A stretch of 64,000 bases of DNA, from positions 1 to 64,000 of the forward strand of contig CBFIHZ010000012.1 in NCBI GenBank assembly GCA_965662545.1. Reading direction: 5' to 3'. The notes below the pieces were generated by a model, which was not told the DNA's origin, made no database searches, and saw nothing but the letters and a program-made list of their open reading frames with translations. Both the position numbers and the translations under genes were made by a program. How positions within the stretch are numbered: the stretch's first letter is position 1; each line of letters opens with the position of its first letter. Positions 56,346-64,000 of this stretch are shown one piece after another. The DNA comes from CPC320 sp002684375 (lineage in GTDB: Bacteria > Pseudomonadota > Alphaproteobacteria > Rhodobacterales > Rhodobacteraceae).

Positions 56346-57287
56346 ATGCAGAAACATAGAATCATTATCGATACGGATCCTGGGCAGGATGACGCGGTGG
56401 CTATTTTACTCGCTTTGGCCAGCCCAGAAGATATCGACGTTCTCGGTTTGACCATCGTGGCAGGCAATGTACCACTGCTGGCCACAGCCAAAAATGCTCG
56501 GATGATTTGTGAACTGGCGGGAAAGCCCGAGACCAAGGTTTTTGCCGGTTGCGACCGCCCCATCGGTCGGCCGTTGGTGACGGCCGAACATGTGCATGGC
56601 AAGACCGGTCTCGATGGTCCCGACCTGCCCGACCCGGTTATGCCGCTGCAAGAGCAACACGCGGTGGAGTTTATCATAGAAACCCTCCGCGCAGAGCCTG
56701 CAGGTTCAATCACCCTGTGCGCTTTGGGTCCACTGACCAATATCGCTACTGCAATTCAAAAAGCCCCGGATATCCTCTCGAACATTCGGGAACTGGTGTT
56801 GATGGGCGGGGCTTATTTTGAAGTTGGCAACATCACCCCGGCCGCAGAGTTCAATATTTACGTGGACCCGCAAGCCGCTGATATCGTCTTTAAATCTGGG
56901 ATACCCATTGTTGTTATGCCGCTTGATGTGACCCATAAAGCGCTGGTGACCAAACCACGCAATGATGCCTTTCGCGCCCTTGGCACAAAGGTTGGCATCG
57001 CCGTTGCGCAAATGACTGACTTTTTCGAACGCTTCGACAAGGCAAAATACGGCAGTGCCGGCGCACCGCTGCACGATCCCTGTGTCACCGCCTACCTGCT
57101 CAAACCCGAACTGTTTTCAGGCCGCTTGATCAATGTCGAAGTTGAAACCAGCTCAGAGCTGACCATGGGTATGACCGTTGCCGACTGGTGGCGGGTCACA
57201 CAACGGCCGCCGAATGCAACGTTTATCGGCGATCTGGATGCCGACGGTTTTTTTGACCTGCTCACCGACCGCTTGGGAAGACTTTAG
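56346..57287 (+). CDS. Inosine-uridine-type nucleoside hydrolase
   Basis: A 313-residue hydrolase of the IUNH family. The Asp cluster DTDPGQDDAVAI opens the protein and binds calcium; the C-terminal HDPC is also typical. It cleaves N-glycosidic bonds of ribonucleosides to base and ribose. The ATG at 56346 is supported by GAGGGGG nine bases ahead; the longer frame is not. Divergent from the DUF4856 operon. Confidence 0.92.
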   Translation: MQKHRIIIDTDPGQDDAVAILLALASPEDIDVLGLTIVAGNVPLLATAKNARMICELAGKPETKVFAGCDRPIGRPLVTAEHVHGKTGLDGPDLPDPVMPLQEQHAVEFIIETLRAEPAGSITLCALGPLTNIATAIQKAPDILSNIRELVLMGGAYFEVGNITPAAEFNIYVDPQAADIVFKSGIPIVVMPLDVTHKALVTKPRNDAFRALGTKVGIAVAQMTDFFERFDKAKYGSAGAPLHDPCVTAYLLKPELFSGRLINVEVETSSELTMGMTVADWWRVTQRPPNATFIGDLDADGFFDLLTDRLGRL

Positions 57288-57331
57288 ATTTTACACTGGA
57301 CAGCTCTGATAAAAAACGACATTCAATTTAT

Positions 57332-57781
57332 ATGTGTGCTGCCATAACCCTTGCCAAACCCGATGATCTAGACCGGCTAGAAGGTCTCGTGATGCTGTGC
57401 CATCAAGAAATAGGCATCGATGTTTCCCCTGCGCAACGACGTCAAGGTCTGTCCCATGTTCTGGCGAACAGCCCGCATGCCGCCGCCTATCTGATCGGAC
57501 CGGTGCGGGCGCCTGTTGGCTATGTCATGCTGTCGTTTGGGTGGTCTCTGCAATTGATGGGACATTATTGTACCATCGACCAGATCTATGTCCGCAGCGG
57601 CGTGCGCGGGCGCGGTATCGCCAGTGAGGTGATGACCAAACTGACCGCGATGCTGAAGTCAACAGATATCAAATCCATTCAAATTCACGCTTCGCAGGAA
57701 AACGCCAGTGCCAAAAGGCTGTTCAAACGGGCCCATTTTCGCAGTGGGCGCACCTTCACTCTGATGCTGCGCGATCTGTAG
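57332..57781 (+). CDS. GNAT family N-acetyltransferase
   Basis: A 149-residue GNAT enzyme. Motif A is clear: IDQIYVRSGVRGRGIASEVMTKL, and HASQENASAKRLFKRAHF is the C-terminal motif B. Acceptor unknown. It begins 44 bases after the nucleoside hydrolase and ends 38 bases before selO, so the three may be cotranscribed. Confidence 0.85.
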   Translation: MCAAITLAKPDDLDRLEGLVMLCHQEIGIDVSPAQRRQGLSHVLANSPHAAAYLIGPVRAPVGYVMLSFGWSLQLMGHYCTIDQIYVRSGVRGRGIASEVMTKLTAMLKSTDIKSIQIHASQENASAKRLFKRAHFRSGRTFTLMLRDL

Positions 57782-57819
57782 GCTCTTTTCTCTCAACCGT
57801 CAGAGACTATATAACCCCA

Positions 57820-59238
57820 ATGCGCCTTAATATTCCCTTCGATAATACCTATGCGGCCCTTGACGAGGTGTTCTTTAGCCGCGTCAACCCCGTGGCTGTG
57901 AAAGATCCTACGCTTATCGCCTATAATGCCGAACTGGCCAAAGAAATTGGTATCACCAGCGGTACAGAGGATGAGCACGCCAAAGTATTCAGCGGCACCC
58001 GTCTGGCCAAGGGCACCGATCCACTGGCCCAGCTTTATGCCGGCCATCAGTTTGGCCATTATTCCCCGCAATTGGGGGACGGGCGCGCGGTCTTATTGGG
58101 CGAAACCTGCGGGTCCGACAACCGCCGCTGGGATATCCAGCTCAAAGGGTCTGGCCCAACCCCCTATTCGCGCCGCGGCGACGGACGCGCCTGGCTGGGT
58201 CCGGTGTTGCGCGAATATCTGATGAGCGAGGCGATGCATGCGCTGGGCATCCCAACCACACGGGCGCTGGCCGCTGTGAGCACAGGCGAGACGGTATTTC
58301 GCGAAAGCCCCCTGCCCGGCGCCGTTCTGACACGAGTCGCCGCCAGCCACATTCGGGTCGGCACCTTTCAGGTATTTGCCGCGCGCGGCGACGTCACTGC
58401 CTTGCAAAAACTACTGGAGTATACACTCAATCGTCATTACCCTGACGCCGATGGCCCGCTGGGTTTGCTGAATGCGGTGATTGCCGCGCAAGCGCAACTG
58501 GTGGCAAAATGGATGTCCGTGGGATTTATTCACGGGGTGATGAACACCGACAATTGCCAAATCGCCGGCGAGACCATTGATTATGGTCCCTGCGCTTTTT
58601 TAGACCACTATGACCCAATGGCAGTGTTTTCATCGATTGACCGGCAGGGTCGCTATGCGTTTTCCAACCAGCCCGACATTATCGTATGGAATATGGCACA
58701 GCTCGCCACCGCCTTGATCCCGCTGATGCCCGACCAAGAGAAAGCCGTCGCATTATTCACCACGGCCGTCCATGCGATGCCGCAATTGATCCGTGATCAT
58801 TGGAGCCGCGCGTATGGCGCAAAAATCGGCCTGACCGTGCTGCGCCCCGGTGACGACACTCTGATCACAGAGCTGCTGCAACTGATGGCCGACAACAGCG
58901 TCGATTACACCAATACGTTTCGCGGCCTCCTCACCGGCAATGCCCGCGACCAGTTTGACAATACAGCAGGTTTTGACACTTGGGCCGAACGCTGGCGACA
59001 GCGCCTGTGCGATGTCCCCGATGCAGAGACGGTGATGGCCCAGAATAACCCGGTGTTTATTGCGCGCAACCACCGTGTTGAGCAAATGATAGCAGCCGCA
59101 GTTGACGGGGATTTCGCCCCCTTTCACCGGCTACGCAAGGTCTTGGCGCGCCCCTATGACACCCAACCCGACGCTGCGGATTTAACCCAGCCGCCCACCC
59201 CGCAAGAAGTGGTGCCCGCCACATTTTGCGGCACGTAA
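57820..59238 (+). CDS. selO: Protein adenylyltransferase SelO (YdiU)
   Basis: A 472-residue pseudokinase-fold enzyme that moves AMP (not phosphate) onto Ser, Thr or Tyr of target proteins. Hallmarks are YAGHQFGHYSPQLGDGRA, LKGSGPTPYSRRGDGRA, and HGVMNTDNCQIAGETIDYGPCAFLD, with the catalytic residues intact. Other members help redox balance. Length is normal for bacterial SelO. It is convergent with amiC. Confidence 0.95.
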   Translation: MRLNIPFDNTYAALDEVFFSRVNPVAVKDPTLIAYNAELAKEIGITSGTEDEHAKVFSGTRLAKGTDPLAQLYAGHQFGHYSPQLGDGRAVLLGETCGSDNRRWDIQLKGSGPTPYSRRGDGRAWLGPVLREYLMSEAMHALGIPTTRALAAVSTGETVFRESPLPGAVLTRVAASHIRVGTFQVFAARGDVTALQKLLEYTLNRHYPDADGPLGLLNAVIAAQAQLVAKWMSVGFIHGVMNTDNCQIAGETIDYGPCAFLDHYDPMAVFSSIDRQGRYAFSNQPDIIVWNMAQLATALIPLMPDQEKAVALFTTAVHAMPQLIRDHWSRAYGAKIGLTVLRPGDDTLITELLQLMADNSVDYTNTFRGLLTGNARDQFDNTAGFDTWAERWRQRLCDVPDAETVMAQNNPVFIARNHRVEQMIAAAVDGDFAPFHRLRKVLARPYDTQPDAADLTQPPTPQEVVPATFCGT

Positions 59239-59334
59239 TCCAAAGAGCCTGAACCGCGACAGCGCATATGCAACCCGGCACATTGTATTTAAACTGCGAT
59301 GCCAAGGCGGCGGTCCGAACCCCACAGCCTATCA

Positions 59335-60567
59335 TCAGCGGCGCCGCAACACGGCTTCGGCACGATCTGAAATCACCCAAGCGGCCAGCCCGTCACGTAA
59401 ACCGGCAATAAACCCTGCCCGCCAAAGCGGATCAACGAGGTTGTCCAGATCCTGATCGGTCGATAAAAAACCGGCCTCAACCAAAATTGACGGTATATCC
59501 GCAGCCTTCAACACCGAAAATGCGGCTTGCTGCAACGGCAGTTTGTAGAGGTCTCCGGTGGCGTTCTCGATGCCGGCCAGCACCGATTTTGCCAGCGCCC
59601 TTGCCCGAGGGGCCGTTTCAAGTCGCGCCAGATCCAGCAAAACATCCGTCACCACATCATCGGCGCCATTGAGATCAATGCCCGACAGAATATCCAGCCG
59701 GTCATGACGCTCAGCCAGTGCTGCGCTGGCGGCATCTGAGGCCTCATCCGACAGGGTGAAAATACGCGCACCATGGGCCACGCCCTGTGCCAAAGCATCT
59801 GCATGCAGCGATATAAACACATCAGCCCCCCGCTGATGGGCCAGACGCACCCGGTCTTCTAAAGACACAAACACATCAGCGTCTCGGGTCAATAAAACGT
59901 CATAATCCCCTGTCCGCAGCAAGGTGTCTTTAAGCTCGCGCGCCAACAACAGCATCAGATCGGCTTCTTTGATACCGCGGTTTTCAGCGCCGGGGTCGAT
60001 GCCACCATGGCCCGGATCAAGCATCACCACCAAACGGCGTGTCGCTTTATCTTGCCGCGGCGGGTCCAAGGTATCGGGAGGCAAATCCCAACGTGGATCA
60101 TACGGAGCCCCGGCCGCCGCATCATAGGCCGCGCGGCTGACCGGCCGCAAAGACAGCGACAGATCTGCCGATCCGGTCTCAGCTGCAATGGTCATCGCGA
60201 CATCCGCCACTGCCATAGGTTGTGTCATCTGCGCCACCAGACGGCTCCAACCGGGACGGTAGCTGCCAAAGCGCACCTCGACGATCTTCTGGCTCTGCAG
60301 CAATGTCTCACTGGTCAATCCAGTCCAGTCGACCTCGCGGAAATCGATCACCAGGCGATCGGGTCGAGACAGCGTAAACACGCGGAAAGGCACGCCTTGG
60401 CTTAGCCGTAAATCCACCTGAACGCTGTCGCTCCCGGCGTTTGTGATCGCTGATCTGACGCTGTCAATACGCGCCAGAGCGCTAAAGTCCTGCGCCGGGG
60501 CCGACAGCGCCCAAAAAGTGAACCATGCGCTGACCCAAACCAGCTTTATCAAATATCCCAGACCCAT
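59335..60567 (-). CDS. amiC: N-acetylmuramoyl-L-alanine amidase
   Basis: A 410-residue exported amidase: signal peptide about 1-25 (ending SAPAQ), an AMIN domain (about 30-130) and a C-terminal Amidase_3 domain with VVMLDPGHGGIDPGAENRG and EADLMLLLARELKD, the zinc His/Glu, and SILVEAGFLSTDQD. It splits septal peptidoglycan for cell separation. The ATG at 60567 has CAGGA just ahead; an ATG 27 bases upstream would break the signal. Confidence 0.93.
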   Translation of the reverse strand: MGLGYLIKLVWVSAWFTFWALSAPAQDFSALARIDSVRSAITNAGSDSVQVDLRLSQGVPFRVFTLSRPDRLVIDFREVDWTGLTSETLLQSQKIVEVRFGSYRPGWSRLVAQMTQPMAVADVAMTIAAETGSADLSLSLRPVSRAAYDAAAGAPYDPRWDLPPDTLDPPRQDKATRRLVVMLDPGHGGIDPGAENRGIKEADLMLLLARELKDTLLRTGDYDVLLTRDADVFVSLEDRVRLAHQRGADVFISLHADALAQGVAHGARIFTLSDEASDAASAALAERHDRLDILSGIDLNGADDVVTDVLLDLARLETAPRARALAKSVLAGIENATGDLYKLPLQQAAFSVLKAADIPSILVEAGFLSTDQDLDNLVDPLWRAGFIAGLRDGLAAWVISDRAEAVLRRR

Positions 60568-60653
60568 ATTTTTTCCTGCTGGCACCTTTTGCATAATCTG
60601 ATCCCCTCAACATACCGTGACGCATCGTGACACATAAGCACTAATCGACCTGT

Positions 60654-61823
60654 TTACCGTTCGGTTTTTCGCTCTGGTTTTCGATCTGCCATAAACTGCG
60701 TTAAGCGCGCCAGCCCCTCACGGATATCGGCGGTGCTGCGCGCATAGGAAAACCTTAGCGTTGTATGGCCGCGCTCAGGGTCGAAATCCAAACCCGGTGT
60801 GACAGCCACACCCGCCCCGGCAAGAATTTCACGGGAGAACGCCAAACTGTCATCCGTTAATTCACTTACATCCGCATAGACATAAAACGCCCCGTCTGGC
60901 GGTGCGATGCGATCAAAGCCCGCCCGCGGCAACCCCTCTAGCATCAACCGGCGATTTTCGGCATAAACCGCCAAATTCGCCTGCAGCTCGTCGTCACACT
61001 CCATCGCCGCCAAAGCCATCAGCTGCGACGCATGCGGCGCACATAAAAACAGGTTCTGGGCCAGCCGCTCAATGCGACGCACATGATGCTCTGGTACCAC
61101 CATCCAACCAACCCGCCAGCCTGTCATACTGAAATACTTAGAAAACGAGTTGATGACATAACATTCATCAGTGATTTCCAGCGCCGATACTGCTTTTTTT
61201 TCATATTCAATACCGTGGTAAATTTCGTCGCTGATAAACGCCGCCCCCTGCGCCTGCGTCGCTTCGATCAATCCTTGCAGAGCGGACCGGTCCAGCATTG
61301 TGCCAGACGGATTGGCAGGAGAGGCCACCAAGAGCCCCTGCAGATCAAGTCCAGCGAAATCTTCTGCAACGGGTTGCAAGCGTGCGGCGTGGGACGTGGG
61401 CAGATCCACCGGCACCAGATCAAGTGATTTGAGGATTTGCCTGTAGGAGGGATACCCCGGCGCCCCAATGCCGACCCGTGCACCGGTGTCAAAGAGCGAT
61501 GAGAACGCCAATATGAAGGCACCACTTGATCCCGGCGTGATCACCACGCGGTCGGGGTCGAGCTTGATCCCATACCAATCTTGGTACAGCCCGGCAATCC
61601 GTTGCCGTAAACTTGGCAACCCCAGTGCCACAGTATAGCCCATCGCGTCGTCTTGAACCAATTGGGCGCCAAGCCCCGCACGCGCGGCTTTGGGGGCCGG
61701 TGTGCCGGGTTGGCCCACCTCCATGTGAATGATCGAACGCCCTGCATCTTCGGCTTGCCGCGCAGCCTCCATCACATCCATCACAATAAAGGGATCAACC
61801 GTGCCCCGCCTTGAGCTTTTCAT
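60654..61823 (-). CDS. Class I/II PLP-dependent aminotransferase
   Basis: A 389-residue fold-type I aminotransferase. The PLP Lys lies in SFSKYFSMTGWRVGWMV, the phosphate-binding segment near VITPGSSGAFILAF, and SDEIYHGIEYE is the conserved Asp/Tyr loop. It resembles aspartate/aromatic aminotransferase-type enzymes; substrate uncertain. The ATG is supported by CAGGAG (complement of 61831-61836), seven bases ahead. Start faces that of the M48 gene. Confidence 0.9.
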   Translation of the reverse strand: MKSSRRGTVDPFIVMDVMEAARQAEDAGRSIIHMEVGQPGTPAPKAARAGLGAQLVQDDAMGYTVALGLPSLRQRIAGLYQDWYGIKLDPDRVVITPGSSGAFILAFSSLFDTGARVGIGAPGYPSYRQILKSLDLVPVDLPTSHAARLQPVAEDFAGLDLQGLLVASPANPSGTMLDRSALQGLIEATQAQGAAFISDEIYHGIEYEKKAVSALEITDECYVINSFSKYFSMTGWRVGWMVVPEHHVRRIERLAQNLFLCAPHASQLMALAAMECDDELQANLAVYAENRRLMLEGLPRAGFDRIAPPDGAFYVYADVSELTDDSLAFSREILAGAGVAVTPGLDFDPERGHTTLRFSYARSTADIREGLARLTQFMADRKPERKTER

Positions 61824-61882
61824 TGAACGGCTCCTGCTGTATAAGTTGGAAAATGTTTCACTATGTAACCGGCAGCAGGTCA

Positions 61883-63196
61883 ATGCATCCCGTTCGATTT
61901 CTTATATTTTTATTTTTTTTGATCCAGCAGGCCAGCCTAGCTGCGCACGCCGCCGGTTTACTCCGCGACGCTGATATCGAACACAGCCTCGCCCAGATCG
62001 CCCAGCCCGTCCTTTCCGCAGCCGGCCTGTCATCGAACCAGATCAAAATACTGGTGGTGAACGACAATTCGCTGAACGCCTTCGTGGCAGATTCCCAGCA
62101 TATTTTCCTGAATGTCGGTTTGATTCTAAAACTGGGTGAAGTCGGCATGCTGCAAGCCGTCATCGCCCATGAGGCCGCCCATATCGCCAACGGCCATCTG
62201 GCCCGTCGCACCAGCAATTTCGGGACCTCCAAAACCGCAGCGGGCTTGGGCATGTTGCTGGCTGCCGCCACTGCACTCTCTGGCAATTCCGATGCCGCAG
62301 CCGGTATTGCCCTCGGCACCAACAGCACAGCACAACGTTTATTTTTCACACACACAAGAGCCGAGGAAGCCGCCGCAGATCAATCCGGCATCCGGTACAT
62401 GGTCCGTGCCGACATTGATCCACAAGCAGCCGTGGAACTGCTTAATATTTTTGAAGGGCAGGATATGCTCAGTCCAAGCCGACAGGATCCTTATGCGAGA
62501 TCCCACCCCCGATCACGTGACCGCAATCGAACCATTAAGAACCTAGTGAGTATCCAGAAAAAAACCTTTGAGCCAGATCTGAACGCACAGTATTGGTTTA
62601 AGCGCGCCAAAGGCAAGTTATCCGCGTTTATCCGATCGCCAAAATGGACCTTTCAAACACTAGACGATGAGCAAGCAGATGATATTCGCCTAATGCGTAA
62701 AGCAGTGGCCTATTTTAGACGCTCCGACCTGCCGCGCGCAAAAAAAGCTTTAGAAGCGGTGATAAAACTCAGACCTGATGACGGCTACATATACGATTTA
62801 TACGGCGAGATTCTGCTGAAAAGTCGCGCCCCGAAACAATCGATTCAAGCCTATCAGACAGCAGTGTCTCTGGTCCCGGAAAATGGTATAATTCTTGGCG
62901 GCTTGGGGCGGGCGCTGCTTGCTGATGGCAGAGCCAAATCAGCTCTACCAGTCCTTGAAAAAGCCCGCTCTGTCGACTTTGGCGACACCCGGGTCTTACG
63001 GGATCTTGCCCTTGCGTATGCCAAGACCAACCAAACCGGCATGGCCTCTTTGGTTACCGCAGAACGCTATGCGCTACAGGGGCGGATTGGTGATGCATTG
63101 ATCCACTCAAAACGCGCCGAAGGTCTGCTGCCAAAGGGATCCGGGCCATGGAAGCGCGCGATGGATATTCAAAATAGGGCCGCGTCCCAAAAATAA
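61883..63196 (+). CDS. bepA: Periplasmic M48 metalloprotease with TPR repeats (BepA-like)
   Basis: A 437-residue exported protein: signal peptide about 1-23, an M48 zinc domain with HEAAH (96-100) and the third ligand in RAEEAAADQSG (about 161-166), then TPR repeats from about residue 290 on. BepA-type proteases promote LptD assembly and degrade stalled outer-membrane proteins, so this gene pairs in function with the lptD/surA operon elsewhere in the window. Divergent from the aminotransferase gene. Confidence 0.9.
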   Translation: MHPVRFLIFLFFLIQQASLAAHAAGLLRDADIEHSLAQIAQPVLSAAGLSSNQIKILVVNDNSLNAFVADSQHIFLNVGLILKLGEVGMLQAVIAHEAAHIANGHLARRTSNFGTSKTAAGLGMLLAAATALSGNSDAAAGIALGTNSTAQRLFFTHTRAEEAAADQSGIRYMVRADIDPQAAVELLNIFEGQDMLSPSRQDPYARSHPRSRDRNRTIKNLVSIQKKTFEPDLNAQYWFKRAKGKLSAFIRSPKWTFQTLDDEQADDIRLMRKAVAYFRRSDLPRAKKALEAVIKLRPDDGYIYDLYGEILLKSRAPKQSIQAYQTAVSLVPENGIILGGLGRALLADGRAKSALPVLEKARSVDFGDTRVLRDLALAYAKTNQTGMASLVTAERYALQGRIGDALIHSKRAEGLLPKGSGPWKRAMDIQNRAASQK

Positions 63197-63454
63197 AACC
63201 TGATGCTAAGGGTGTGGCTTTATCAAATAAGATGCCCACCCGCCAGATCGCAGAGTGGTCCATTTCGGGGCATTGGTGCGCACGCATCCGCCGCCTTGGT
63301 TTAAAATGGCAAACGCAATTTAAATACGGAAATCCTGAAACAGGCGCGGAAAAGCCGCTCTCGTTAAAGCCAAGTCATTGTAATCGTATTAGCAGATCCA
63401 CATCCGAGAATATTGACGAATATCTCTTAAGAAGGCCGCCGACCTGACCTTAGA

Positions 63455-64000
63455 TCATTCGTCTACCGGGTCTTCGCTTTGGGTTTTTGCCAGAGCAAGC
63501 ATCCGCGCCAAGACGGGATCAAGGGTCACATCAGCTTTTGCATACCGTTCGGTCACAGCCGAAATCGACAGCGATACATTTTTGATAGTTGAGGTTTTGT
63601 TACCCGCGGGGCCGTATAGTTGGCCATTCACCTTAAAGTAAATCGACCCTGACATACCGGCCCGCAATACCGGCGCGACTTCGGTCTGCGGCAATATGTA
63701 TTCTTCACCGGCATCCAGGATTTTTTCAAATATAACGTCCCCATCACCAGAGCGTATTCGAACCCAAGCGGGCCGGATCGCAAACAGGGCCAGTTCGGGA
63801 GGGGCCTCTTCCAAAACAATGGGAACTTCCACAGTTTTCACTGGTTCAGGCTCTAATGCTGGACTTTCCAAAGCAACCACCAGCGGCTCAACCTCTGGCT
63901 CTGCCACAATAAATGCACCCATAGCCGAAGGATCCAGCGTTGCTATTGGCCCATCCCGAGGGACCAAAACCGGCGCGTCCAGTGCTTTTGGCCTGTACAG
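63455..64000 (-). CDS. RodZ-like cell-shape protein, 3' part only (DUF4115)
   Basis: The visible 181 residues run off the right edge with no start in view. The region holds a Pro/Glu/Val-rich linker and a C-terminal DUF4115 (RodZ C-terminal) beta domain: PAWVRIRSGDGDVIFEKIL, then TSTIKNVSLSISAVTERYAK. Full RodZ has an N-terminal HTH and a transmembrane helix, which would lie outside the window. It links MreB to the envelope. Convergent with bepA. Confidence 0.8.
   Translation of the reverse strand: MYRPKALDAPVLVPRDGPIATLDPSAMGAFIVAEPEVEPLVVALESPALEPEPVKTVEVPIVLEEAPPELALFAIRPAWVRIRSGDGDVIFEKILDAGEEYILPQTEVAPVLRAGMSGSIYFKVNGQLYGPAGNKTSTIKNVSLSISAVTERYAKADVTLDPVLARMLALAKTQSEDPVDE

Overview
The window is about 64 kb of ordinary-looking alphaproteobacterial chromosome, most likely from a marine Rhodobacterales (Roseobacter-group) bacterium of moderate GC content. 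This rests on gene order and family content: pepA-holC divergent from lptF-lptG-lptD-surA-pdxA-rsmA; prfA-prmC-DUF4167; nrdR-ribD; divergent metR/metF; and a TGA-N9-TCA palindrome like the Iron-Rhodo-box in front of an iron-uptake operon. The genus is not certain. I found no rRNA, tRNA, CRISPR array, complete insertion sequence or prophage.

Layout. Positions 1-1100 are AT-rich, with a duplicated promoter-like repeat and a small Sel1-repeat gene that looks frameshifted in its signal peptide. At 1.3-8.1 kb lie an AarF/UbiB-type kinase-like protein, a lone cyclic-nucleotide-binding domain, a rhodanese, an SDR, an alpha/beta hydrolase and thrS. At 8.4-10.9 kb is a four-gene bufferin-type operon (DUF2282 precursor, DUF692/MNIO enzyme, DUF2063 partner, DoxX membrane protein), the most interesting system here. 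Next come a cold-shock gene, metR/metF and an SDR, then about 900 bp with a decayed P-loop remnant and an orphan terminator. At 15.3-22.2 kb the riboflavin genes (ribE; nrdR-ribD) are separated by a plus-strand capsule block (kpsS, OPX lipoprotein, kpsC). At 22.6-30.7 kb are a tiny membrane protein, a hydrolase, cysS-cimA, a TfoX C-terminal-like protein, ndk, a GNAT and an ABC-F ATPase. At 31-43 kb are a SnoaL/HxlR pair, MarC, a retropepsin-like protease, holC-pepA and the LPS-export/outer-membrane operon. At 43-50.8 kb are DUF4167, prmC-prfA, a drug/metabolite exporter, a GNAT, an agmatinase-like gene, an M20 amidohydrolase and mazG. At 50.9-56.1 kb is a minus-strand iron operon (DUF4856 protein, membrane fatty-acid hydroxylase, FbpA, FbpB) behind a perfect 7-1-7 palindrome matching the Iron-Rhodo-box. 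The end holds a nucleoside hydrolase, a GNAT, selO, amiC, an aminotransferase, a BepA-like M48 protease and the 3' part of a RodZ-like gene.

How the genes work together. Three metal or envelope themes stand out. The buf operon probably makes a modified, thiol-derived metal-binding peptide in the periplasm. The iron operon couples ferric uptake to a predicted di-iron membrane hydroxylase and an uncharacterised secreted protein. The lpt/surA/amiC/bepA/rodZ/kps genes together build and maintain the outer membrane, capsule and cell wall. Many starts are GTG or TTG and were chosen by Shine-Dalgarno spacing; several operons use 1- or 4-base stop/start overlaps.
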